Below are positions 45,824-57,133 of a stretch of 64,000 nt of DNA, piece after piece. Below the pieces are notes generated by a model. It made no database searches. It was not told the DNA's origin and was given only the letters and a program-made list of their open reading frames with translations. How positions within the stretch are numbered: position 1 is the first letter of the stretch; the number at the start of each line of letters is the position of its first letter. Position numbers and translations under genes: made by a program. Source of the DNA: Cellvibrionaceae bacterium (GTDB lineage Bacteria > Pseudomonadota > Gammaproteobacteria > Pseudomonadales > Cellvibrionaceae); contig JAOXRT010000027.1 of NCBI GenBank assembly GCA_025800365.1, positions 98,479 to 162,478 of the forward strand, given 5' to 3'.

Positions 45824-46705
45824 TTACTTGGAAGATTTGCCTTGGGAATCGTTCAAATAGCGGAAGAAATCGCTCTTTGGATCCACCAATAACATGTCTT
45901 CACGACCTTTAAAGGAGTTCTTATAGGCATTCAAACTACGGACAAATGAATAGAACTCCGGATCTTGATTATAAGCAGCAGCATAAATAGACGCCGCTTC
46001 TGCATCACCATCACCACGAATCAATTCAGATTCGCGATAGGCTTCGGCTTCAAGTACGGCTTTTTGGCGATCTGCATCTGCGCGAATAACTTCAGCCTGC
46101 TCACGACCTTTCGCACGATAGTCACGGGCTTCTTTTTCACGCTCTGAGGTCATACGGTCATATACCGAGCCACTTACATCATCAGGTAAATCGATCTTCT
46201 TAACGCGTACATCGACTAGCTCAACGCCGATTTCTTTCTGAGTAATCTCATTCAGATCGCGGGTTAGATCAGCCATCAACTCATCACGCTCACCACTCAC
46301 TACCTCTTGTAGCGAACGACCACCAAACTGGTTACGCAGGCCTTCGTTAACACGCTGGCTAAGCAAACGAACGGCAGTACGCTCCTCACCTGAGGTTGCT
46401 TGATAGTAAGTACCAACATCAGTGATGCGCCACTTAGCGAAAGAGTCCACCATTAGAGCTTTCTTCTCAATGGTGAAGATACGCTCTGGTGGTGAGTCCA
46501 AGGTTAAGATTCGAGCATCGAAACGTCGAATATTATTCATGAAAGGTACTTTAAAGCCTAAACCAGGTTCTAAATCGGCTTTTTCGATTGCACCGAAACG
46601 CAGCATTACCGCCCGCTGAGTTTCATCGATGATATATAAGCTGCTAGAGCCAATGAGCAGAGCAACACCCATGACCAGCAAGCCAAATAAGGTTTTAGTA
46701 CTCAT
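45824..46705 (-). CDS. hflC: HflC, modulator of FtsH
   Basis: The 293-residue protein has one N-terminal signal-anchor helix (about 5-24) and an SPFH/band-7 domain (TQRAVMLRFGAIEKADLEPGLGFKVPF). A coiled coil follows (KIDLPDDVSGSVYDRMTSEREKEARDYRAKGREQ). With HflK it makes the large membrane cage around the FtsH protease. It overlaps hflK by one base. Confidence 0.96.
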   Translation of the reverse strand: MSTKTLFGLLVMGVALLIGSSSLYIIDETQRAVMLRFGAIEKADLEPGLGFKVPFMNNIRRFDARILTLDSPPERIFTIEKKALMVDSFAKWRITDVGTYYQATSGEERTAVRLLSQRVNEGLRNQFGGRSLQEVVSGERDELMADLTRDLNEITQKEIGVELVDVRVKKIDLPDDVSGSVYDRMTSEREKEARDYRAKGREQAEVIRADADRQKAVLEAEAYRESELIRGDGDAEAASIYAAAYNQDPEFYSFVRSLNAYKNSFKGREDMLLVDPKSDFFRYLNDSQGKSSK

Positions 46706-47862
46706 TAGCGAACCTCCCGACGACGACTGGCAGCAGCATCACGACGCAACTCGTCGATCACACGGTTTTTAATATCACGCACCACATCCGGTGAAACCAC
46801 CTGGCTGGATGGGTAGCTACTACTACTTGGCTTAGCAATTTTATCCAGCGGTAGGTACAGCATATTATTGCCGCCTTCTACATCGATCATCACCTTAGAT
46901 GAACGCGCCATTACTTGCTCAACCGCATCGAGATACATGCGCTCGCGAGTTACCTCTGGGGCTTTTTTGTACTCAACCAACAGGTCGGTAAAGCGCTCTG
47001 CCTCACCCTTTGCACGGCTAACCACTTCAGCCTGATAGGCATTGGCCTCTTCAACCATACGCTGGGCCTTACCACGCGCTTCAGGAATAATGCCGTTAGC
47101 ATAAGCTTGGGCCTCGTTCTCAGTACGAGTCTTGTCCTCACGGGCCTTGATCACATCATCAAAGGCGTCTTGCACTTCACGTGGTGGCTCTACGCCTTCC
47201 ATGTTTACCTTGCTGACTAAGATACCGGTTTGGTAGTTGTCCAAATATTCTTGTAGGCGGATCTGTACGTCTTGAGCAATCTTTTCTCGACCCACCGTTA
47301 GCACATCGTCCATGCGGGACGAACCCACCACATGACGTAGGGCTGAGTCAGTGGCCTGCACTAAAGTGTTATCCGGATTTCTGACTCGTAGGGTGTAAGC
47401 TTCCGGATCAGCAATGTTGTACTGCACCGACAAATCTACCTGCACGATATTTTCGTCTTTCGTTAACATTGAAGACTGAGCAGAGTGAGTACGCTGCTTG
47501 GTAACATTAACGATTAAAACTTGATCGATAAAAGCTGGGGCAAACTTTAGGCCTGGCTCTAGAGTACGGTTGTATTCACCCAAGCGAAGGACAACACCGC
47601 GCTCTTGTTCGTCAATCTGATAGAAGCTCTGAATAATGTAAAACACGCCCAGAACAATAAAGATCAGCATAAACGGTAAACCACTGCCCTTGCTTGAAGA
47701 GCTGCCACCGCCATTACCGCCAAAGACGCTATCGAGGCGATCCTGGAGCTTTTTAAACACTTCGTCTAAATCCGGTGGGCCATCATTTTTATTGCCACCG
47801 CCGCGGTTACCACCACCGCCCCAAGGGTCTTTATTATTCCCACCCGGTTCATTCCAGGCCAT
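46705..47862 (-). CDS. hflK: HflK, modulator of FtsH
   Basis: The 385-residue protein has a glycine-rich N-terminus (PWGGGGNRGGGNKNDG), then a DLDEVFKKLQDRLDSVFGG helix and one membrane segment (about 64-83). A band-7 domain follows (VVLRLGEYNRTLEPGLKFAP). It partners HflC, and the two genes overlap by one base. Confidence 0.96.
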   Translation of the reverse strand: MAWNEPGGNNKDPWGGGGNRGGGNKNDGPPDLDEVFKKLQDRLDSVFGGNGGGSSSSKGSGLPFMLIFIVLGVFYIIQSFYQIDEQERGVVLRLGEYNRTLEPGLKFAPAFIDQVLIVNVTKQRTHSAQSSMLTKDENIVQVDLSVQYNIADPEAYTLRVRNPDNTLVQATDSALRHVVGSSRMDDVLTVGREKIAQDVQIRLQEYLDNYQTGILVSKVNMEGVEPPREVQDAFDDVIKAREDKTRTENEAQAYANGIIPEARGKAQRMVEEANAYQAEVVSRAKGEAERFTDLLVEYKKAPEVTRERMYLDAVEQVMARSSKVMIDVEGGNNMLYLPLDKIAKPSSSSYPSSQVVSPDVVRDIKNRVIDELRRDAAASRRREVR

Positions 47863-48006
47863 AGAGTTTCTCCAGTCAAAAGGCGGTAAACCACCTGTGA
47901 ATTGTTATTCATCAATATAAGGCTGATGCGCCATTTTACAAGCAAACTTACGCAACTTAATAGCGCAGCACTACGCTAAATTGAGGCAAAAAGCACAAAG
48001 TAAAAC

Positions 48007-49320
48007 TTAGCCTGTGGCACTAGCCGCTATTTCAACATCGGCTTCTTTTATATTTTCTGCGGCTAAAATTCGACGAAAGTCACTACGCGGCATCCGCAAT
48101 TCAAGCTGCATGACGCCCTCGTCATTATAGCCTTCTGCCAATACCGCGTTATTGGCATAAAAGCGTGAGCGCAAGCGCCCACTGGCCGCTACATCTATGC
48201 CTGCCATGCTGTAGGTTTGATGGATCATATCGCGGCCCACCCGCTCAGCAATGGCCTGCAAGAGCAAGTCCACACCCTCACCGCTCTGAGCCGAAAGCCA
48301 AACGGCCACCGGTTGACCGGTATCGTCGCGATCTATACGAGCTGGCAAACCCATCAAATCAATTTTATTCATGATTTTCAGCGACGGAATCTCTCCGGCA
48401 CCGATTTCATCCAATACCTCAGACACCGCTTCAATATTGCGATCGCGTTCTTCGGCCGCGGCATCGATAACATGCAGCAATAAATCCGCATTGGCTGCTT
48501 CTTCGAGTGTCGCTCTAAAAGCTTCCACCAATTTGTGAGGCAAATGGGAAATAAAGCCCACGGTATCAGCAAGCACGGCAGCCCCCACCCCATCTAGCTC
48601 GACACGACGCATGGTCGGGTCAAGGGTGGCAAAGAGCTGATCTTTTGCGTACACACCGGCTTCGGTAATGATATTAAACAGCGTGGATTTGCCCGCATTG
48701 GTGTAGCCCACCAAGGATAAGGTGGGCAAATCAGCTCGCTGACGAGAGCGGCGGCCTTGATCACGCTGTTTGCGCACTTTTTCTAGACGCTTTTCGATGG
48801 CACTGATACGGCCACGCAAGAGTCGGCGATCCGTTTCAAGCTGAGTTTCACCCGGACCACGTAATCCGATACCACCCTTTTGGCGCTCAAGGTGAGTCCA
48901 ACCTCGAATTAAGCGGGTAGACATATGGCGCAATTGAGCCAACTCAACCTGCAACTTACCTTCATGGGTACGGGCACGCTGGGCAAAGATATCCAAGATT
49001 AAGCCGGTACGATCTAGCACCCGACATTCAAGTTCTTTTTCCAGGTTACGCTCTTGGCTGGGGCTCAATACATGGTTAAAGATAACCAATTGGGCACCAT
49101 GCAGCTGCACTAGCTGCTTGAGCTCATCAAGCTTGCCACTACCAATGAAAAAATTTGAGGTGGGACTTTGACGCTGGCCAGTCAAAAAGGCAACTGGGTC
49201 TCCGCCGGCTGAAAGCACTAGCTCTTCAAATTCGCGCGGGTCGTCTGAATCATCACTGCGAGAGAGATCCAGGTGAACCAAAACCGCCAGCTCACCTGAA
49301 TCAGGTCGATCAAAAAACAA
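48007..49320 (-). CDS. hflX: GTPase HflX
   Basis: The 437-residue protein has the HflX N-terminal domain (GSGKLDELKQLVQLHGAQLVIFNHVLSPSQERNLE) and the glycine-rich RRLLRGRISAIEKRLEKV linker. The GTPase domain starts LSLVGYTNAGKSTLFN, with DTVGFISHLPH and NKIDL. HflX binds the ribosomal E site region and rescues or splits ribosomes under stress. It follows hfq, as in E. coli. Confidence 0.96.
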   Translation of the reverse strand: MFFDRPDSGELAVLVHLDLSRSDDSDDPREFEELVLSAGGDPVAFLTGQRQSPTSNFFIGSGKLDELKQLVQLHGAQLVIFNHVLSPSQERNLEKELECRVLDRTGLILDIFAQRARTHEGKLQVELAQLRHMSTRLIRGWTHLERQKGGIGLRGPGETQLETDRRLLRGRISAIEKRLEKVRKQRDQGRRSRQRADLPTLSLVGYTNAGKSTLFNIITEAGVYAKDQLFATLDPTMRRVELDGVGAAVLADTVGFISHLPHKLVEAFRATLEEAANADLLLHVIDAAAEERDRNIEAVSEVLDEIGAGEIPSLKIMNKIDLMGLPARIDRDDTGQPVAVWLSAQSGEGVDLLLQAIAERVGRDMIHQTYSMAGIDVAASGRLRSRFYANNAVLAEGYNDEGVMQLELRMPRSDFRRILAAENIKEADVEIAASATG

Positions 49321-49335
49321 GGTTACCCTCTTTGA

Positions 49336-49587
49336 TTAACCTTCTTCGCCTTCACCTGCTGCTGGATTCAACATAGGTACACGAACTGGGCGAGAAGGAA
49401 CAACCGTAGAAATTGCATGTTTATAAACCATTTGGCTAACGGTGTTTTTTAGCAAAACCACAAACTGATCGAAAGATTCGACCTGGCCTTGCAACTTAAT
49501 ACCGTTTACCAAGTAGATGGACACCGGAATACGCTCTTTACGAAGCACATTCAGGTAAGGGTCTTGTAGGCTATGCCCCTTTGACAT
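49336..49587 (-). CDS. hfq: RNA chaperone Hfq
   Basis: From the ATG at 49587 the product has 83 residues: [18 protein letters not shown], Sm1 ([19 protein letters not shown]) and Sm2 ([14 protein letters not shown]), with a short tail ending GEGEEG. I chose this start because AAGGAGAATAAC precedes it; the longer frame to 49632 has no family support. The hexamer pairs small RNAs with mRNAs. Confidence 0.97.
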   Translation of the reverse strand: MSKGHSLQDPYLNVLRKERIPVSIYLVNGIKLQGQVESFDQFVVLLKNTVSQMVYKHAISTVVPSRPVRVPMLNPAAGEGEEG

Positions 49588-49688
49588 TGTTATTCTCCTT
49601 AAAAATAAGCAAAAAACTTCCTGCAAAAACACTCTTCAAAGCCAAAAATCGCTGGGGACGGCTCAAAAGAGGCAGAAACAAGCGTAAT

Positions 49689-49711
49689 AAAGGTCTCAAA
49701 TGAGGCCTTTT
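49689..49711 (-). other. Hairpin between miaA and hfq
   Basis: AAAGG-T-CTC / GAG-G-CCTTT with loop AAAT forms a stem after the miaA stop and about 100 bases before hfq. On the minus strand only three T residues follow, so it is at best a weak terminator. It may set read-through from miaA to hfq. Confidence 0.5.
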
Positions 49712-49727
49712 ACAACTGACATAAACA

Positions 49728-50726
49728 TTATATGTCCTTTCGGGCAATAAATCCCATTGCTTGGGCGATAATTTCATCTTCCGGTAACAATTGCCCATCT
49801 TCTTTGTCTATGTAAACCCAGTTTAGTTCAGGCCAGCCCCTTAACCAGGTCAATTGCCTTTTAGCCAATTGACGGGTTGCCACAATGGCTTTTTCCACGG
49901 CTTCATCCAGGGTTAACTCGCCATCTAGGTACTGCCAAATTTGACGATAGCCCACAGCTCGCACGGATGGCAAAGCGGCATGCAAATCAGTCCGTCGGTA
50001 CATTGCCCTAACTTCATCCAATAGACCCAGTTCGATCATTTGCCGATATCGCTGCTCAATTCTACGATGCAATAAGCCCCGATCGTGGGGTGCTATAGCC
50101 ATTTGCAATACTTGGTAACGGTCTTGAAAACTATCCCCTGCACCCGCCTGCTGCTGCCTGCGCAGCTCGGTGATGGTCTGACCGCAAGATCGATACACCT
50201 CTAAAGCTCGACTGAGGCGTTGAGAATGGTTTGGATGGATAGCGGCAGCGGCTACAGGGTCCACTTTTTCCAGCTCAGCATGCACAGCTGGCCAACCCTG
50301 CTGTTGTGCCAGCTGTTCAATATCTGCACGAATTGCAGGATCAGCTGCTGGCATGTCGGCCATGCCTTCAAGAAGCGCCTTGAAATAAAGCATGGTGCCA
50401 CCCACCAAAACAGGGGTTTTACCGCGAGCGATAATCTGCTCGACCAAAGCTTCGGCATCGACACGAAAATCGGCAGCGCTATACGGGCTGGCAGGGTCTC
50501 GAATATCAATTAAATGGTGCGGAACTTGTGCAAGTTCAGCAGCACTCGGTTTAGCCGAACCAATATCCATTCCGCGATAGACCAAGGCGGAATCGACACT
50601 AATAATCTCTACCGGCAACTGCTTTGCTATCTCCAAGGCAAGGGCCGTTTTGCCAGAGGCCGTCGGCCCCATTAAAAACACTACTTGTGGCAGGGTGCTA
50701 TCTCCAAAAGATATAGTAAACGTCAT
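49728..50726 (-). CDS. miaA: tRNA dimethylallyltransferase
   Basis: The 332-residue protein has the P-loop [16 protein letters not shown] (about 19-34), [33 protein letters not shown] and [15 protein letters not shown], all typical of MiaA. It adds a dimethylallyl group to N6 of A37 in tRNAs that read UNN codons. The gene lies upstream of hfq as usual, but mutL, its normal upstream neighbour, is displaced by a divergent GGDEF-EAL gene. Confidence 0.96.
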   Translation of the reverse strand: MTFTISFGDSTLPQVVFLMGPTASGKTALALEIAKQLPVEIISVDSALVYRGMDIGSAKPSAAELAQVPHHLIDIRDPASPYSAADFRVDAEALVEQIIARGKTPVLVGGTMLYFKALLEGMADMPAADPAIRADIEQLAQQQGWPAVHAELEKVDPVAAAAIHPNHSQRLSRALEVYRSCGQTITELRRQQQAGAGDSFQDRYQVLQMAIAPHDRGLLHRRIEQRYRQMIELGLLDEVRAMYRRTDLHAALPSVRAVGYRQIWQYLDGELTLDEAVEKAIVATRQLAKRQLTWLRGWPELNWVYIDKEDGQLLPEDEIIAQAMGFIARKDI

Positions 50727-51150
50727 ATATTCAGTATAACTGCGAATTAAATTATTCTCTCGCCTTCGCGCTATTTAGTGCAAAAACTCGCTATATAGAA
50801 CTTAATAATTAGGGCTTATCTGCCGATAATCGTTAAGTAAGCATGACAAGGTTTCCATTTTTGAACAGCGCCCCATAATTTAGTCTGTTATTTAGGGATA
50901 ATCGTCTGTTCCAACGTCATGCGCTGCAAAAAGGTATTACCATTAAGCGTAGCAGCCAATAATGCAGTAAATGATTCTAATACTAGACTATGCTTAGGAG
51001 TACGGCGCGAAGATCGCTGCACGTGTCGCAGTAACAATGGATTGAAAATAAACGGGAGCCGCATCGCCGGCACCCCTAGCAGAATCCTCTAGGACGGCTG
51101 AGCAACAGCCAAAAAGACAGCCCAATGCCTGAAGCCAGCAAGAGTACACA
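50727..51150. other. Divergent intergenic region between miaA and the GGDEF-EAL gene
   Basis: These 424 bases must hold the promoters of both genes. A hairpin with CCTAG/CTAGG arms flanked by GCCG/CGGC (about 51066-51099) lies in the presumed 5' leader of the GGDEF-EAL gene. It does not match the c-di-GMP riboswitch consensus I know. I see no gene here; short open frames lack ribosome binding sites. Confidence 0.5.
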
Positions 51151-53580
51151 ATGTTTATCAGCCTAAGATGGAAAGCCACTCTTGCCGTTAGTCTATTACT
51201 GGCGTTTTTATGTGGCGTCTTCTTTTACTTTATTGATCAAAGGGCAAGTCACGTAGACGCAAATGAGCGCGCATATATGCAGCGCAAACATGTCGATTTG
51301 CTGAATGGACTCCTAGAACAATCAGAAGCTCACCTTGCTCAGGTAAGTAGCGGGATACCTGAGGCGTTAAAGTCTTCTCCGGATTTAAGCATCCAACAAG
51401 TTATCGACAGGTATTGGCTATATCTACAAGCTGACTGGAATATTGAAGGCATAAGCCTTTATAAAAACACAAAATCATCCCATAGCTGGGGAGATAACCC
51501 AGTGCTTCCAGCCGAGATACTACAATCGGCCATGTCGGGTGATTATTCCCAGTCTATTATTAGCTGCTCAAGTCATTGCACCCAATCCATGCTAGTGCCC
51601 TTCATTCAACCAAGCGGTCCTATCTTAATACAGATCAACGTCCAGCTTAATCAACTTCTCAATGACTTCAGAAAAATCACCAAAAGCGACATTGGGCTGA
51701 TAGCACAACACTCGAAAGCAGCCAAAAAAAATATTCCAATATGGGGAAAATCGGTTTTACACCTGACAAATGAACAAAAGAATCTATCCCATATCATTAG
51801 ACTTTCACAATTAACACCATTTTCTGAGGTCACCGGAACCTCTCAAAAATTGACAGCCAATTCGAGAACCTTTGAAATTAGTATTTTCAAGACACCTCAC
51901 TTTCTCAACGAAAAAACTAATTTCGTTATTTTAACCGACATTACACATAGAGATCTCCAAATAAAAGCGGCAGAGAAGCACTCATTAGGCCAAATCATTA
52001 TTCCTCTACTTGCCGGTTGCGTAGCATTATTTCTAACAATGATACTTCCTCTCAATCGCATAATTCGTCAAACTAAAATTATGCGCACCTTAATCAAAGG
52101 GGAATATGAACTGGCATCAAGCCTGCTGAAAAAGCAAAAGCCACGCCGCTTCTTTGCCGACGAAGTTGATCAACTCCTGGAAGCCGAAGGCGAGTTATCC
52201 AACCAACTGGATCAACTGCAAATGCAGTTACAGGAAAGCACTGACGAGCTTAAAAACCTGGCCATGTTTGATAACCTAACAGGCCTAGCGAATCGTTATT
52301 GTTTCTTAAAGGAAATAAAACTGCGCCAGCGACGCTACAAGCGCAACCAAACAGGTTTCGCCTTACTGTTTTTAGACTTGGATAATTTTAAACGCATTAA
52401 TGATTCGCTTGGACATAGCGCCGGAGACAAATTACTCGGCATTGTTTCAAACCGTTTAAAATCTTGTGTGCGTGCGGCAGATGTCGTAGGTCGACTAGGC
52501 GGCGATGAGTTCTGCATATTAATCGACACCGTAAAAGATCCCAGCGAAACTCACTCGCTGGCATCGCACATTCTTAGCACACTTATCATGCCGATCCATA
52601 TTTCTGGAACTGAGATAAATATTTCAGCCAGTATCGGAATCGTTGTTGCACCGAATGACGGCATTACCACCGAAGAACTACTGCAGAACGCGGATTTAGC
52701 GATGTATCAAGCGAAAGCTATGGGTCGCAATAAGTACTGTCCGTTTAGTAAGGATCTTACCTTGCGAGCAGCCCGCCAGCTGTCCCTTGAAAACGAATTG
52801 CGTAGCGCTCTAGCCAACCGTGAGTTTGTACTTTACTTTCAACCCCAGGTGCATATCCACAACAGTGAGATATGCGGCATGGAAACTCTTATCCGCTGGA
52901 ATCACCCAAGCAAGGGTATGCAATACCCAGATCAGTTTATCGACACACTCGAAGAAACTGGCTTAATTGTTCCCGTGGGCGAATGGATTCTAAAAGAAAG
53001 CTGCCGTTTAGTTGCCGGCTGGTTACAGGCTGGCTTACCGCCCATTAAGGTCGCGGTAAATATTTCGGCCAGGCAATTTACCGACCCAGGATTTTTAAGA
53101 TCGGTAGAAAAAACTTTGGCAGCCACTGGACTTCCGACCGAGCATCTTGAGCTGGAAATTACCGAATCTATGGTAATGGGCAATATGGAAGAGAGCTTTG
53201 AGCTTTTACAAAAGCTACGTGATTTAGGGGTTACCCTATCGATAGATGATTTTGGTACCGGCTACTCTTCACTAAGCTATTTGAAATCACTGCCCGTAGA
53301 TATCCTAAAAGTCGATCGTTCCTTTGTTATGGACATTCCTAGCAGCCAAAGCGATATGGAAATTACGGCGGCGATTATCGCTATGGCTCACAAGCTGCAA
53401 TTGAAAGTTGTTGCAGAAGGTATCGAAAACCCAGAACAGCATCAGTTCCTAAATCAAAATGGCTGTGATTATGGTCAAGGCTATCTATTCGCCAAACCCC
53501 TCACCCAGAAAGAACTTATCGAACTGTTAAATGCCCAGAGACAGCAAAGGGAAAACGATTCCCTTACTGTCCCCGCATAA
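51151..53580 (+). CDS. Membrane GGDEF-EAL protein with periplasmic sensor
   Basis: The 809-residue protein has a membrane helix (about 7-27), a periplasmic region of about 250 residues with no domain I recognise, and a second helix (about 281-303). The GGDEF domain is intact (GGDEF 450-454) and has the product-inhibition site RAAD (441-444) exactly five residues before. The EAL domain carries E578-T579-L580 (METLIRW, still ExLxR) and [10 protein letters not shown]. Both activities are possible. Its 3' end overlaps the convergent mutL gene by 17 bases. It interrupts the conserved mutL-miaA junction, and the upstream part of the gene looks AT-richer than its surroundings. Confidence 0.93.
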   Translation: MFISLRWKATLAVSLLLAFLCGVFFYFIDQRASHVDANERAYMQRKHVDLLNGLLEQSEAHLAQVSSGIPEALKSSPDLSIQQVIDRYWLYLQADWNIEGISLYKNTKSSHSWGDNPVLPAEILQSAMSGDYSQSIISCSSHCTQSMLVPFIQPSGPILIQINVQLNQLLNDFRKITKSDIGLIAQHSKAAKKNIPIWGKSVLHLTNEQKNLSHIIRLSQLTPFSEVTGTSQKLTANSRTFEISIFKTPHFLNEKTNFVILTDITHRDLQIKAAEKHSLGQIIIPLLAGCVALFLTMILPLNRIIRQTKIMRTLIKGEYELASSLLKKQKPRRFFADEVDQLLEAEGELSNQLDQLQMQLQESTDELKNLAMFDNLTGLANRYCFLKEIKLRQRRYKRNQTGFALLFLDLDNFKRINDSLGHSAGDKLLGIVSNRLKSCVRAADVVGRLGGDEFCILIDTVKDPSETHSLASHILSTLIMPIHISGTEINISASIGIVVAPNDGITTEELLQNADLAMYQAKAMGRNKYCPFSKDLTLRAARQLSLENELRSALANREFVLYFQPQVHIHNSEICGMETLIRWNHPSKGMQYPDQFIDTLEETGLIVPVGEWILKESCRLVAGWLQAGLPPIKVAVNISARQFTDPGFLRSVEKTLAATGLPTEHLELEITESMVMGNMEESFELLQKLRDLGVTLSIDDFGTGYSSLSYLKSLPVDILKVDRSFVMDIPSSQSDMEITAAIIAMAHKLQLKVVAEGIENPEQHQFLNQNGCDYGQGYLFAKPLTQKELIELLNAQRQQRENDSLTVPA

Positions 53581-55456
53581 AGAGCTTATCCATTTCGTCC
53601 AGGCTTAGCATCGACCAGGTTGGACGCCCATGATTACATTGGCCGCTACGCTCGGTGGCCTCCATATCCCTTAACAAGGCATTCATTTCTGCAATGCTAA
53701 GTTTGCGATTCGCTCGCACCGAACCATGACAGGCCATGGTCGCCATAATTTCATTGGCGTGCTCGGTGATACGACGACTATCACCATACTCAATTAAATC
53801 AGAGAGCACATCTCGCACCAAGGTTTCCACATCGGCCTTGTGCAACATCATCGGAACCTGGCGAACCAATAAAGTCTCTGGGCCCGCTCTCTCGATAACA
53901 AAGCCCAGGGAGCTAAAGTTATCGCTAAACTGCTCAGCAAAATCGGCTTCTTTTTGGCTTACCGCTAAACTTTGCGGTACCAACAAGGGCTGAGCTTTAA
54001 TGCCTTCGGCGGCAAAAGAAATTTTCATCCGCTCATACACCACCCTTTCGTGAGCGGCATGCATATCAACAACAACCATTCCTTGTGCATTTTCAGCCAG
54101 AATATAAATACCTTTTAATTGCGCAATCGCATAACCCAATGGCGGGATTTGCTCGTCTTGAGCTTCTATATTTTCCAGCGAGCTGCCCTGTGAGCTTGGT
54201 GCAACAACTTGGGCGTAGTTTGCCATCTGCTCACGCAGTTGATGCTCGACAGGTCGTTCCGGCGTATAAGCAGGCGCCGAGGGTGGCGAAAAGGCCTGCT
54301 GGTTTGGCGTCATATTGGCACTGCTAAAACCAGCACTTTGAGCACGAAAATCCATCGCTTCTTGCTGTTTAAATTCTCCAGCCGCTACACCGCTAATCGG
54401 TGCTGTAGTGGCCTGCAGAACATTGGCATCAGCACTCGGCAATTGATCATCAGGGCGAACTTCGGCAAGAGCACGATGCAGGCTTCGAAACAAAAAGTCG
54501 TGCACCATGCGGTTATCGCGGAAGCGCACTTCATGTTTGGTAGGGTGGACATTGACATCCACGGTGGCTGGATCGAGCTCTAGATATAAGACATAAGCTG
54601 GGTGGCGGCCATGATACAAGACATCTTGATAGGCCTGCCTTACTGCGTGGGTAACCAATTTATCCCTAATCGCACGGCCATTAACATAAAAGTGTTGCAT
54701 ATCTGCCTGGCTGCGCGAGAAGCTTGGCAAGGCCACCCAGCCCCATAAGCGCAAACCACTGCGTTCGATATCCAAATGCACTGCATTTTCCATAAACGCT
54801 GGGCCACAGATCTGCGCCAGGCGACGTTCTTTTTCATGCTGATTGCTAGCAGCAGGGAGGTTGTGAATAGCTTTGCCATTGTGACGAAGCACAAAATTGA
54901 CATCAAAACGTGACATCGCCAAGCGCTTAATGACATCGTCGATGCGATTCATTTCAGTTTTTTCTGTACGCAAAAACTTACGGCGAGCCGGAGTATTGAA
55001 AAACAAATCTCGCACTTCAACCGTAGTGCCTTGCGGATGCGCTGCAGGCTTGAGCTCAGCGACCATATCCCGCCCTTCGGCACTGGCCTGCCAGGCTTGC
55101 CCGGCCTCCACAGAATTACTGGTGAGAGTCAAACGAGAAACCGAACTTATACTCGCCAAGGCCTCACCGCGAAAACCCAAAGTACCCACAGCCTCAAGGT
55201 CATCTAGCTCATAGATTTTACTGGTGGCATGGCGAGAGAGCGCGAGTGGCAAATCCTCTTTTGCCAAGCCGCCGCCATTATCCCTAACACGCATCAGTTT
55301 AACGCCACCAGCTTCAATCTCTACTTCAACTCGAGTGGCACCGGCATCTAGACTGTTTTCCAGTAGCTCCTTAATCACAGAGGCGGGCCGCTCGACTACC
55401 TCACCAGCGGCAATCTGGTTAGCAAGGCGGGGGCTAAGTAGCTTGATTTTCGACAT
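53564..55456 (-). CDS. mutL: DNA mismatch repair protein MutL
   Basis: The 630-residue protein has the GHKL ATPase ([38 protein letters not shown]). The C-terminal domain carries [12 protein letters not shown], which fits the endonuclease motif DxHAxxExxxxE, plus [12 protein letters not shown] and QCNHGRP. It should therefore be a nicking MutL, unlike the E. coli protein that relies on MutH. I chose the ATG at 55456 over a TTG two codons upstream. It starts 120 bases after amiB, and its stop overlaps the GGDEF-EAL gene. Confidence 0.96.
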   Translation of the reverse strand: MSKIKLLSPRLANQIAAGEVVERPASVIKELLENSLDAGATRVEVEIEAGGVKLMRVRDNGGGLAKEDLPLALSRHATSKIYELDDLEAVGTLGFRGEALASISSVSRLTLTSNSVEAGQAWQASAEGRDMVAELKPAAHPQGTTVEVRDLFFNTPARRKFLRTEKTEMNRIDDVIKRLAMSRFDVNFVLRHNGKAIHNLPAASNQHEKERRLAQICGPAFMENAVHLDIERSGLRLWGWVALPSFSRSQADMQHFYVNGRAIRDKLVTHAVRQAYQDVLYHGRHPAYVLYLELDPATVDVNVHPTKHEVRFRDNRMVHDFLFRSLHRALAEVRPDDQLPSADANVLQATTAPISGVAAGEFKQQEAMDFRAQSAGFSSANMTPNQQAFSPPSAPAYTPERPVEHQLREQMANYAQVVAPSSQGSSLENIEAQDEQIPPLGYAIAQLKGIYILAENAQGMVVVDMHAAHERVVYERMKISFAAEGIKAQPLLVPQSLAVSQKEADFAEQFSDNFSSLGFVIERAGPETLLVRQVPMMLHKADVETLVRDVLSDLIEYGDSRRITEHANEIMATMACHGSVRANRKLSIAEMNALLRDMEATERSGQCNHGRPTWSMLSLDEMDKLFMRGQ

Positions 55457-55575
55457 GGGCAATAGATCCGTACAGACAAGGCGGGAAGTTTAACGAGGTT
55501 CGAGGAGTTTATCACCCCCAAAGAGTATGAGCTGACCCTGTCGGAAAGGAGCTAGAAGCTAGATTCAGAAGGTGC

Positions 55576-56931
55576 TTAAGAGGTCGGGATTTTTAAGCGT
55601 TGACCAACTCGAATACGGGAGCTGCTTAACTTGTTAGCTTTTTTGATGGCCGCTACCGAGGTATTGTATTCCACAGCAATACCAGAAAGCGTATCGCCAC
55701 TGGCAATAATATACTCTTTGGATCGGCCATTTTGCTTGCCGTTTTTCACCCATGCCAAATAGGTGCCTACCGGAGGCTTATCATCAAAGTAGGCCCTAAC
55801 CCCCTTGAAGATCTGGCTGGCCATCTTCTTACGATAACGGCTGCTGCCTAGATTTTTAGCTTCTTTAGGATTGGAAATAAAGCCAGTTTCCACCAATATC
55901 GAAGGCACATCTGGTGATTTCAGCACCGCAAAGCCAGCCTGCTCAACACGGCGCTTATGTAATTTGGCAATCTTGCCCATCGACTTAAGTACTTTATCGC
56001 CCACCTGCAAGCTTGAACTCAAGCTAGCGGTCATCGATAGATCCACTAAAACGCCCGCTAATACCTCATCTTTATCTTCTAAACTTACGCCCCCCACACC
56101 ACCGATTAAGTCGGCCTCGTTTTCTTTGCGGGCGAGAAAGCGAGCTGTTTCTGAGGTTGCACCACGTCTAGATAAGGCGAACACCGAGGCGCCACTTGCA
56201 CTAGGGTGTTTAAAGGCATCAGCGTGCACTGAAATAAATAAATCGGCGCGCATATCGCGAGCAATGTTCCGGCGTTTGCGTAAGCCGATATAGTAATCGC
56301 CAGTGCGAACCAGCTTACCTTTGTAGCCCTTCACCTGATTGATTTGGCGTACCAGCTCTTTACTGATAGCCATCACTACATTTTTCTCTCGTAGGCGGCC
56401 TGGCCCTATAGCGCCAGGATCTTCACCACCATGCCCTGCATCAACCGCGATAATGATGTCACGCTTTTGGCTGGGCTGACTCTGCTCCAACTTTTTTTCA
56501 GTGCGCAGATTTTTATCGAATAGATCCAGCACCAATCGGTCAGGTTTATCGCCGTGGCTTTTCAATAAAAAGCTACGCGGCTTCACCGCCTCATTGAGAT
56601 CCAGCACCACACGTAAATCATGCTTGTCACGCGCGCCACTGCGAATGCGTCGAATAGGTGTCTTGCTAAGATCGATATCAGCAAGCGCAAATTGGTTGCC
56701 AGCCGATTCCATATCCAAAACCAAGCGATGAGGATTCTCTAGACTGAACAATTTATGTTCTAAAGGACCCGATAGGTCAAATACAACCCGGGTATGATCT
56801 GGCGCACGCCACAAACGCACACCTTCGATTTGAGCTTTAGCTTGCAAGAAGGAAGCATGCAGCAAAGACAATAGGAGAAGCCCTAAACCCAAGGATTTAG
56901 GCAGCAAAATTTTACTTGCTCGAAAGCCCAT
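55576..56931 (-). CDS. amiB: N-acetylmuramoyl-L-alanine amidase with AMIN and LysM
   Basis: The 451-residue protein has a signal peptide (about 12-32), an AMIN septal-targeting domain (about 35-135: VRLWRAPDHTRVVFDLSG), and an Amidase_3 domain (about 165-385) with zinc ligands in VDAGHGGEDPGA and SVHADAFKH. A C-terminal LysM follows (about 405-449). It cleaves septal peptidoglycan cross-bridges during cell separation. The order tsaE-amiB-mutL and the LysM match E. coli AmiB. Confidence 0.93.
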   Translation of the reverse strand: MGFRASKILLPKSLGLGLLLLSLLHASFLQAKAQIEGVRLWRAPDHTRVVFDLSGPLEHKLFSLENPHRLVLDMESAGNQFALADIDLSKTPIRRIRSGARDKHDLRVVLDLNEAVKPRSFLLKSHGDKPDRLVLDLFDKNLRTEKKLEQSQPSQKRDIIIAVDAGHGGEDPGAIGPGRLREKNVVMAISKELVRQINQVKGYKGKLVRTGDYYIGLRKRRNIARDMRADLFISVHADAFKHPSASGASVFALSRRGATSETARFLARKENEADLIGGVGGVSLEDKDEVLAGVLVDLSMTASLSSSLQVGDKVLKSMGKIAKLHKRRVEQAGFAVLKSPDVPSILVETGFISNPKEAKNLGSSRYRKKMASQIFKGVRAYFDDKPPVGTYLAWVKNGKQNGRSKEYIIASGDTLSGIAVEYNTSVAAIKKANKLSSSRIRVGQRLKIPTS

Positions 56932-57133
56932 CGCTTCCCCCGATTATGGTCAAACACAACTACGAGAAACTCGTAGATGCACACGCTCTTTTATAATTAA
57001 CTTACTGCAACTTATGGCAGTTAAATGGCCTTATAGCTAGCTTATGCTGCTAGTCTTTAAAGGTGAACTAATAGCTTTAGTATAGCCGCTTTTTTTGTGT
57101 GCTGTTAACACCCCAGCAGTATGCCGCTTTTTA

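Noticed and set aside
45568..45912. 114-codon plus-strand frame antisense to hflC
   Set aside because: It crosses a terminator and the hflC end, has no ribosome binding site and shows no known domain.
51000..51150. c-di-GMP riboswitch in the leader of the GGDEF-EAL gene
   Set aside because: The leader has a hairpin but not the conserved core bases of the GEMM riboswitch classes I know.
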